Origin: Lachnospiraceae bacterium
Lineage (GTDB): Bacteria > Bacillota > Clostridia > Lachnospirales > Lachnospiraceae
Assembly (NCBI GenBank): GCA_030825115.1
Contig: JAPJQL010000001.1
Location: 232,253-296,252 of the forward strand
Direction of reading: 5' to 3'
Length of the DNA: 64,000 nt
Part shown: positions 59,684 to 64,000 of the stretch, piece by piece
Position numbering within the stretch: position 1 is the first letter of the stretch
Layout of the letters: each line of letters starts with the position of its first letter
Notes under the pieces: model-generated
What the model was told of the DNA's origin: nothing
What the model saw: only the letters and a program-made list of their open reading frames with translations
Database searches by the model: none
Made by a program: the position numbers and the translations under genes

Positions 59684-59839
59684 TGACCAAATCCTTAAAT
59701 TTTTGAGAAATATTTCTCCGGCACGAAAAATTCCCTAAAGACTTTACTTTTTCCGGGAATGTGGTATTCTGTTCTATGGAGTCTGTCTACAGACAGCCGT
59801 GCTGCCGGTTGGACAGAAAAAGAATTGGAGGAATTTCAC

Positions 59840-60676
59840 ATGAGCGAAAATTGTACACACGACTGCAGTTCCTGCGGGGAGAACTGCATCAGCCGCACCG
59901 CAGAGCGCACCAGCTTTTTGGAGCCGTTAAATCCGGCCAGCTCCGTAAAAAAAGTGATCGGCATCGTCAGCGGAAAGGGCGGCGTGGGGAAATCCCTGGT
60001 CACCACACTGATGGCAGTTAAGATGAACAGCATAGGAAAACGCACCGCAATCCTGGACGCAGATATCACCGGCCCTTCCATCCCGAAGGCATTCGGTCTT
60101 GGCACCGACGGCGTAGGGATGACACCGGATGGTCTGATGGTTCCTGCCACCACCGCGACAGGCATCAACATCATGTCCGCCAACCTGCTGTTAGACCATG
60201 ATACCGACCCGGTGATCTGGAGAGGGCCGGTCATTGCAGGCGCAGTAAAACAGTTCTGGCAGGAAGCACTCTGGGAGGACATTGATTATATGTTCGTGGA
60301 TATGCCGCCGGGAACCGGTGACGTTCCGCTGACCGTATTCCAGTCCCTTCCGGTGGACGGCATCATCATCGTCACCTCTCCGCAGGACCTGGTATCCATG
60401 ATCGTGACCAAGGCTGTCAACATGGCAAAGAAGATGGATATCCCGGTACTTGGTCTGGTGGAAAACATGAGCTATCTGGTGTGCCCGGACTGCGGCAAGA
60501 AGATTTCCGTCTTCGGAGAAGGCCACATCGATGAGATTGCCAATGAGTACAACATTCCGGTACTCGCCAGAATCCCGATCACCCCGGCGATCGCAGAACA
60601 TGTAGACGCCGGTACTGTAGAGTATCTTGAAGCCAGCTGGATGGATGAGGCGGCAGAAAAACTGCTTGCCCTGTAG
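59840..60676 (+). CDS. Mrp/NBP35-type iron-sulfur carrier ATPase
   Basis: A 278-aa P-loop protein. The deviant Walker A is GIVSGKGGVGKSLVTTLMAV; DADITGPSIPKAFGLG and the DMPPGTGDVPLTVFQS switch II are signatures. The N-terminus has a Cys cluster (CTHDCSSCGENC), and the C-terminal MSYLVCPDCGKK holds the CxxC pair that carries an iron-sulfur cluster between subunits. The ATG at 59840 follows TTGGAGG. Monocistronic. Confidence 0.92.
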   Translation: MSENCTHDCSSCGENCISRTAERTSFLEPLNPASSVKKVIGIVSGKGGVGKSLVTTLMAVKMNSIGKRTAILDADITGPSIPKAFGLGTDGVGMTPDGLMVPATTATGINIMSANLLLDHDTDPVIWRGPVIAGAVKQFWQEALWEDIDYMFVDMPPGTGDVPLTVFQSLPVDGIIIVTSPQDLVSMIVTKAVNMAKKMDIPVLGLVENMSYLVCPDCGKKISVFGEGHIDEIANEYNIPVLARIPITPAIAEHVDAGTVEYLEASWMDEAAEKLLAL

Positions 60677-60696
60677 AATCCGTCAAGCCCCCTTGC

Positions 60697-60736
60697 AAGG
60701 CAGGAACGCCGTTTATCCGGCAGGCCTGCCTTGTTC
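60697..60736 (+). terminator. Terminator of the Mrp gene
   Basis: AAGGCAGG (60697-60704) pairs with CCTGCCTT (60725-60732), followed by GTTCTTTT on the plus strand. It overlaps the 3' end of the convergent GH18 fragment. Confidence 0.5.
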
Positions 60737-61165
60737 TTTTATAAACATTTCTTCTAACAGCAGCCAGCCGGCACGGTAAAACCGCATCAGCTGCCAATAA
60801 CCGGCTCCGTACAGGCCGTACTCCCGTATCAGTTCAAACTTTGCCTTAAGGCTCCGCACATCTTCAAACCATACCTCATGCTGTATCCCATACTGCCAGT
60901 AACGAAAATACGGAGACATCGCCGTCTCGTCAAACCGGATTTCCACTCCGTGATCGATCGCAAGCTGAACTGCCTCCAGCGTGCCAAGCGTCTGTGCACG
61001 TGTCTCGCCACGCACATAGGGAAGGGGCCAGTCGTAGCCATAGTTCGGAATACCAAGGCTGATCTTCTCCCTCGGAATCTCTGTCACGGCATAGTCAACG
61101 ACCCGACGGACCAGATTGATAGGCGCGACCGCCATCGGCGGTCCGTAGGTATACGAACCAACATC
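60713..61165 (-). pseudogene. C-terminal part of a GH18 (spore-cortex hydrolase type) protein, 5' truncated
   Basis: About 150 codons of a GH18 protein: SYTYGPPMAVAPINLVRRVV, EIPREKISLGIPNYGYDWPL, the VWFEDVRSLKAKFELIREYG segment and GAGYWQLMRF match the second half of YaaH/SleL-type cortex-lytic enzymes. The frame is open only to 61165, where TAG abuts GATGTTGG, and no catalytic DxxDxDxE motif or LysM domain remains. An internal ATG at 61133-61135 is not a plausible start. The rest is probably beyond the integrated element outside this window. Upstream DNA switches to phage-like sequence at about 61166-61175. Confidence 0.85.
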
Positions 61166-61175
61166 CTATAGGTAA
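61137..61175. other. Chromosome/element junction (attachment-site candidate)
   Basis: Between the truncated GH18 frame and the truncated phage-fibre frame lies a short non-coding stretch (around ACCTATAGG, 61165-61173). Both flanking proteins end abruptly here, so one end of an integrated element is placed at this spot. The att core cannot be fixed without the other end. Confidence 0.55.
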
Positions 61176-61505
61176 TATTTTTCCTTCTATACTTTATATT
61201 CTGCAAATAGTAATTTCGTAACGCCTTATGAATCGGGGGGCTTCAAGCTTAATAAGTTTGGTCAAGTCGATTTTCAAATTGCGGTCACAAAAGATTACAG
61301 CGGAGACTTAACAACAATTGCACAGGCTCCGCAGCAATGTGTACCTGTATCACGAAAGATGGTGGTTGGTTCAGCACTAATTGACGGAAGCCGGATTCCA
61401 GCAACATTTTATGTCGAGACAAGCGGAGCTGTGCGGGTCTACACAGCAACTACTGCTAAGACCGGCGTACTTTTTGCTGTCGGTGGTAGCTATTCGATAA
61501 AATGA
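61176..61505 (+). pseudogene. Phage-fibre-like C-terminal module, 5' truncated
   Basis: About 109 codons without a start or ribosome binding site, open from the TAA at 61173. It contains ESGGFKLNKFGQVDFQIAV, IPATFYVETSGAVRVYTA and GGSYSIK, and reads like the tip domain of a phage tail or receptor-binding fibre. From N (61206) onward it is 99 aa and begins within the inverted repeat. Its TGA (61503-61505) abuts the stop of the opposite module. The homology to the opposing module is weak but both show an NKF motif. Confidence 0.6.
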
Positions 61506-61836
61506 TTATTTGATACGTAAAATCATATCCAGGACAAATGCTTCCCCGGCTGTGATGGCGTTATCTGTCTTAAGATTCTTTGATCGGGTGCTGTCAACTT
61601 TAAATGTGCCGGTAACACCTTTTACAGATTTGTAAGCAATATTGGCTATGCTTTCCATGCTACCTGTATTAATCAACTGGCAGATGTCTGCATCAGCCGG
61701 AATAGCACTATTAGTCACAAAAGCCAAATGGGCGTACACAAATTTGTTAAAGCGCAGGCTATAACTATGTCCGTGTGCATCAAAAATTGATGTGTATGTA
61801 ATTGTTTTGTATTCGCACAGTTCCAAATTACTATTT
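61205..61836. repeat. 12-bp inverted repeats bounding two convergent modules
   Basis: AAATAGTAATTT at 61205-61216 and its complement at 61825-61836, 620 bp apart, enclose two oppositely oriented fibre modules. Both modules read AAT-AGT-AAT-TT in the same phase, so recombination would join frames precisely. Confidence 0.65.
61506..61826 (-). CDS. Alternative phage-fibre-like C-terminal module
   Basis: A 106-codon frame from a TTG with no ribosome binding site; the frame is open to 61835, with a TAA just beyond. Residues such as HGHSYSLRFNKFVYAHLAF and KSVKGVTGTFKVDST suggest a receptor-binding tip. Its stop abuts the stop of the convergent module, and its 5' edge is the right inverted repeat. 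Probably a silent cassette that is expressed only after joining to an N-terminal fibre part elsewhere. Confidence 0.6.
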   Translation of the reverse strand: MELCEYKTITYTSIFDAHGHSYSLRFNKFVYAHLAFVTNSAIPADADICQLINTGSMESIANIAYKSVKGVTGTFKVDSTRSKNLKTDNAITAGEAFVLDMILRIK

Positions 61837-61879
61837 TAGTTGTTTACAAAAATTTACACAAATAAATGTATATAAACTA

Positions 61880-61908
61880 TTGACTTTAAACCATAAATGG
61901 TTTATAAT
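61880..61908 (+). promoter_or_regulatory. Phage-type promoter with palindromic operator
   Basis: TTGACT at 61880-61885, 17-bp spacer, TATAAT at 61903-61908. The spacer and -10 hold TAAACCAT-AA-ATGGTTTA (61887-61904), an 8-bp inverted repeat, also found at the minus-strand promoter near 63855. Confidence 0.8.
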
Positions 61909-61958
61909 AAAGATAGTTAAGAGAGACACACATCAAATAATAAAATGGAGGATTTATC

Positions 61959-62144
61959 ATGATGAAGAATTTTGACGGGTATACAATGAGAGGTGTTAAT
62001 GACGATGACAACAAAGCAATCCTTGACCATATCGACCGGGATATCGAATTAACAGTGGACGAATTTGGACGGGTGTGGAACCAAGTCGGAACATGGATAG
62101 CTGACTGTGAGGAAGTAGGAGACGGAAATGGAATATTATGCTAA
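61959..62144 (+). CDS. Small acidic phage-like protein
   Basis: A 61-aa acidic protein (MMKNFDGYTMRGVNDDDNKA, later LTVDEFGRVWNQVGTWIAD). GGAGG lies 7 nt before the ATG, and a strong operator-bearing promoter lies 50 bp upstream. I do not recognise a family. Monocistronic, ended by a terminator. Confidence 0.7.
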   Translation: MMKNFDGYTMRGVNDDDNKAILDHIDRDIELTVDEFGRVWNQVGTWIADCEEVGDGNGILC

Positions 62145-62147
62145 GAT

Positions 62148-62192
62148 AAACACAAGACGAGGGCATTAAATATCTGCCCTCTTCTTGTGTTT
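62148..62192. terminator. Bidirectional terminator
   Basis: AAACACAAGA (62148-62157) pairs with 62183-62192, with an inner GAGGGCA/TGCCCTC stem. It lies between the convergent 61-aa gene and the HNH-like gene and includes the stop of the latter. Confidence 0.8.
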
Positions 62193-62705
62193 CCTAATAT
62201 GAGTCAATGTAGAGCATACGTTAGCCACACTACAGCCAAGAACCTTTCCGATTTCCTCATAGGTCATGTACTGACTTCGATATTTAACAATAGAAAACTC
62301 ATTTCTAGTAAGTCTCAACAAATCTAAGGAACGCATATCCCTATCGATTTTCATTTTCTGATAATGGGACAAGCCCACCAAGCGCTTCTTCTCATGCGCT
62401 TCCAACGCCCGCTGCCTTCCATTTATCCACATTAGGTTATTCACATGGTTATTCATTACGTCCCCATCCAGCACCCGCACTATTTTATAATTATTAGGAT
62501 TCGGAAGGAAAGCTTCCGCGACCAAACGACGCACATACATATTATGCGTTGCGCCATTTTCCCACAACGAAATAGTTCCTTGGGAACTAATCGGCATCTC
62601 AGTAACTTTGTCATTCGGACGGATCCTGTAGACACGACCATCAGAAAAAACCATTAATTTACCGTCCATAATGATTTTAGACATAACACATTCCATACAT
62701 ACCAC
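62166..62705 (-). CDS. Degenerate HNH-type protein with HTH domain
   Basis: A 179-aa phage-type protein. The middle resembles homing-endonuclease (NUMOD4-HNH) sequences: YVRRLVAEAFLPNPNNYKIV then DGDVMNNHVNNLMWINGR. The first catalytic His of the NHxDG motif is missing (VRVLDGD). The C-terminus has an HTH resembling sigma region 4 (YEEIGKVLGCSVANVCSTLT). It may be a nuclease-derived DNA-binding protein. Several ATGs lie near the start with GGTGG or GGCGG sites; 62705 is the longest. Confidence 0.7.
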   Translation of the reverse strand: MVCMECVMSKIIMDGKLMVFSDGRVYRIRPNDKVTEMPISSQGTISLWENGATHNMYVRRLVAEAFLPNPNNYKIVRVLDGDVMNNHVNNLMWINGRQRALEAHEKKRLVGLSHYQKMKIDRDMRSLDLLRLTRNEFSIVKYRSQYMTYEEIGKVLGCSVANVCSTLTHIRKHKKRADI

Positions 62706-62897
62706 CGCCTTTCTTGTTGTAATCCTATGCTGTCATACTGCGAAAATATGTTTTCTCTTTTTTATTAAATCAACTTTTGTTGTCGTGGCTCCTATTAGTT
62801 TTATTGTGAACCTCCTTCTATTTCCTCCGCTCTGCGACTTCCTCCGGGGTTGCGACCGGATACCCGCATTAGAGGGGCGGCAGTGCCGCCAGTGTGG

Positions 62898-63137
62898 TTA
62901 TTTTAGGTGGAATACGTGAAAAAGAAAATTACCGTCATTGTCAGTTACTTCGTCAACTGTGACCATTTTTTCCAATGCTTCGCTCATGGGCGTTCCATAT
63001 GTTCCGCGTACCCATAGCCCAGATGATTCTGCCATTTCCCAAAAACAATTTATTTCAATGCCGCCGTTTTCAAATGGTATTTTTTTGAATACGGACTTAA
63101 TAAAATTCTCGCACCATTCAACTTTTGAATTTTTCAT
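62898..63137 (-). CDS. Small phage-like protein
   Basis: A 79-aa soluble protein of the element (SKVEWCENFIKSVFKKIPFE, then MAESSGLWVRGTYGTPMS). AAGGAAAA precedes the ATG. No family recognised. It belongs to the minus-strand operon behind the operator-bearing promoter. Confidence 0.65.
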   Translation of the reverse strand: MKNSKVEWCENFIKSVFKKIPFENGGIEINCFWEMAESSGLWVRGTYGTPMSEALEKMVTVDEVTDNDGNFLFHVFHLK

Positions 63138-63362
63138 TTTTCCTTCTTTCTACCATCGTAACCTCCGTGGCGGGAATAATTTTAGATGTAATCTTCAGAG
63201 TCTTGGTCAGTCAATTCTTCCTGTTCACATGGGGCTTTTCCATTTTGATTCCAGCCATCAAAATGGCATCTTGGGTAATCATCATTTTCATCCTGCCAGT
63301 AATAACCGCAATTATCCGAGCATCTCATAGCTTTTCCTTTCTGCCACCGTAACCTCCGTGGC
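63138..63362 (-). repeat. Repeated ribosome-site element preceding small genes
   Basis: A ~33-bp sequence (GCCACGGAGGTTACG, then GGTGGCAGAAAGG or GATGGTAGAAAGA) occurs at about 63138-63170 and 63329-63362, each just before a gene start. The GCCAC and GTGGC arms of the second copy can enclose the GGAGG. Confidence 0.55.
63182..63328 (-). CDS. Small Cys-rich phage-like protein
   Basis: A 48-aa acidic protein with four Cys (MRCSDNCGYYWQDENDDYPR, then CHFDGW and CEQEE). The spacing suggests a small zinc-binding fold. Its ATG overlaps the stop of a 17-aa ORF (ATGA), with AAAGGAAAA upstream. It is in the element's minus-strand operon. Confidence 0.65.
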   Translation of the reverse strand: MRCSDNCGYYWQDENDDYPRCHFDGWNQNGKAPCEQEELTDQDSEDYI

Positions 63363-63378
63363 GGTTGAGTTTAGACAT
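63325..63378 (-). CDS. Tiny 17-aa ORF coupled to the Cys-rich gene
   Basis: MSKLNRHGGYGGRKEKL, with AAGGAAAA before its ATG and an ATGA overlap to the next gene. The coding stretch lies within the repeated element, so it may be a leader peptide or an artefact of that repeat. Confidence 0.4.
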   Translation of the reverse strand: MSKLNRHGGYGGRKEKL

Positions 63379-63444
63379 ATTTTCCTTCTTTCTCCGGCAG
63401 AACCTCCGCAGGGCGGGTTCTTGCCTCTGCACTCTTTGCTTCAC

Positions 63445-63810
63445 TTAGTCCAGCAGGTTGATGACCTGCTGGACGTACTTGCTGTTATCCACGTCCCAGT
63501 ATCCGCAGTCAGCAACCCGGATGTTGCCGGCCAGTGTGTGACGGATAGCCTTGATGTAGACGCGGGTCCTGCCGTAGTTACTCCACTCACTCACCTTAAT
63601 CTCCTCGTACTCTCCGCTAATCACCAGCTTCTGAGCTGCTGCCTTAACGGTTGCCAGGGTGATTTCTACGGCTTTAACGGTTGCATTCTTTGCTTCTGCC
63701 CATGCCCGGCGAAGACACTCTGCGAAGCTCAGCGGGGATATAAAGCTTTTAAATTTTCTGTAGGTCTCCCATGCTTTCTTCATGATCTCACTTAAATTGT
63801 ATTTCTTCAT
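63445..63810 (-). CDS. Hypothetical protein of Lachnospiraceae mobile elements
   Basis: A 121-aa protein; the N-terminus (MKKYNLSEIMKKAWETYRKF and FAECLRRAWAEAK) has the two short Trp-containing helices seen in many mobile-element proteins of this bacterial family. The C-terminus is alpha/beta with no catalytic motif. AGGAG precedes the ATG. First gene of the element's operon, downstream of the operator-bearing promoter. Confidence 0.7.
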   Translation of the reverse strand: MKKYNLSEIMKKAWETYRKFKSFISPLSFAECLRRAWAEAKNATVKAVEITLATVKAAAQKLVISGEYEEIKVSEWSNYGRTRVYIKAIRHTLAGNIRVADCGYWDVDNSKYVQQVINLLD

Positions 63811-63840
63811 TTTCGTTTTCTCCTGTCTTTTGATAATCTA

Positions 63841-63869
63841 ATTATAAACCATATTCAGTTTAAATTCAA
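63841..63869 (-). promoter_or_regulatory. Phage-type promoter with operator-like spacer
   Basis: On the minus strand TTGAAT (63864-63869), 17-bp spacer, TATAAT (63841-63846). The spacer TTAAACTGAATATGGTT resembles that of the promoter at 61880, keeping the ATGGTTTA half. It drives the small-gene operon. Confidence 0.75.
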
Positions 63870-63901
63870 GCGTTTTTTAAACTTTTTTTGGATTATTTTT
63901 C

Positions 63902-63930
63902 TTGACATTTTTTACGGGTGGAATTACAAT
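63902..63930 (+). promoter_or_regulatory. Promoter of the divergent regulator
   Basis: TTGACA at 63902-63907, 17-bp spacer, TACAAT at 63925-63930, 19 bp before the ATG. Confidence 0.8.
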
Positions 63931-63948
63931 GGTATTGGAGGTGATAAT

Positions 63949-64000
63949 ATGTTTGTTTATAAAATCGATGTAATAGAGACTTTAAAAGAGGCTGGCTACA
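63949..64000 (+). CDS. Start of a probable XRE/Cro-type regulator (partial)
   Basis: Only 17 codons are visible: MFVYKIDVIETLKEAGY. This resembles the N-terminus of Cro/CI-type HTH proteins (MxxYxxxxETLKExG). TTGGAGGT precedes the ATG. Its position, divergent from the small-gene operon, fits the element's repressor. Confidence 0.6.
   Translation, partial: MFVYKIDVIETLKEAGY

Noticed and set aside
62760..62830. Small ORF starting at AUA after AAGGAGG (minus strand, about 23 codons)
   Set aside because: Too short, non-canonical start and no recognisable product; the ribosome-like site is part of a purine-rich stretch.

Overview
The window reads as chromosome of a spore-forming, anaerobic gut Firmicute, most likely a Lachnospiraceae (Clostridium cluster XIVa). 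The evidence is a spoIIAA-spoIIAB-sigF-spoVAA cluster, dipicolinate synthase genes, strong AGGAGG ribosome binding sites on nearly every gene, a valS T-box leader, a beta-glucuronidase locus, and no outer-membrane functions. This assignment is an inference from gene content; no 16S rRNA or tRNA gene was seen.

Layout. 1-2.4 kb: the forespore sigma-F operon on the minus strand, with an extra 53-aa membrane peptide between sigF and spoVAA. 2.5-8.3 kb: a TPR membrane protein, a 45-aa ORF, folC and valS with its T-box. 8.4-11.2 kb: a MATE pump, an unrecognised protein, and an L25/CTC ribosomal protein whose leader holds a tiny ORF and a terminator hairpin. 11.3-17.8 kb: a uronate/rhamnose locus (RhaM, two AraC regulators, a GH88/105 hydrolase, a TRAP transporter). 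18-20.4 kb: an NSS sodium symporter and an SH3 lipoprotein. 20.5-28.7 kb: a nickel locus, with five ABC nickel/peptide-type transporter genes followed by larB, larC and larE for the nickel-pincer cofactor. 28.9-34.5 kb: an XRE regulator, an ArsC-family protein, a histidine kinase / response regulator / TRAP-binding-protein set, and a RelA/SpoT-domain protein with a HEPN-like C-terminal motif. 34.5-39.6 kb: a VOC protein and a glucuronide locus (GPH symporter, GH2 beta-glucuronidase, divergent AraC regulator). 39.6-45.3 kb: a YtcJ amidohydrolase, an MBL lipoprotein, dapA divergent from dpaA-dpaB, and a cold-shock gene. 45.3-49 kb: purEMND. 49-49.8 kb: a probable type III toxin-antitoxin locus. 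49.8-56.9 kb: an orphan EIIA, an M29 peptidase, small membrane proteins and pyrF-K-D-E. 56.9-60.7 kb: lrgAB, a GNAT protein, a RelQ-type synthetase and an Mrp ATPase.

From about 61.17 kb to the end lies one edge of an integrated, probably phage-derived, element. It interrupts a GH18 (spore-cortex-type) gene of which only the C-terminal part remains. The edge carries two convergent phage-fibre-like C-terminal modules whose 5' ends lie at a 12-bp inverted repeat in matching reading frame, as expected of an invertible cassette. It also carries an early-type operon of small genes and the start of a divergent regulator. Two promoters in the element share an operator-like sequence.

The most notable points are the type III toxin-antitoxin candidate (promoter, two 51-52-nt repeats, terminator, toxin), whose best-placed initiation codon is AUA; the invertible cassette; the interrupted GH18 gene; the RelA/SpoT-HEPN fusion; and the nik-lar cluster with a structured leader. 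All functional statements rest on recognising sequence motifs by eye; no database search was possible.
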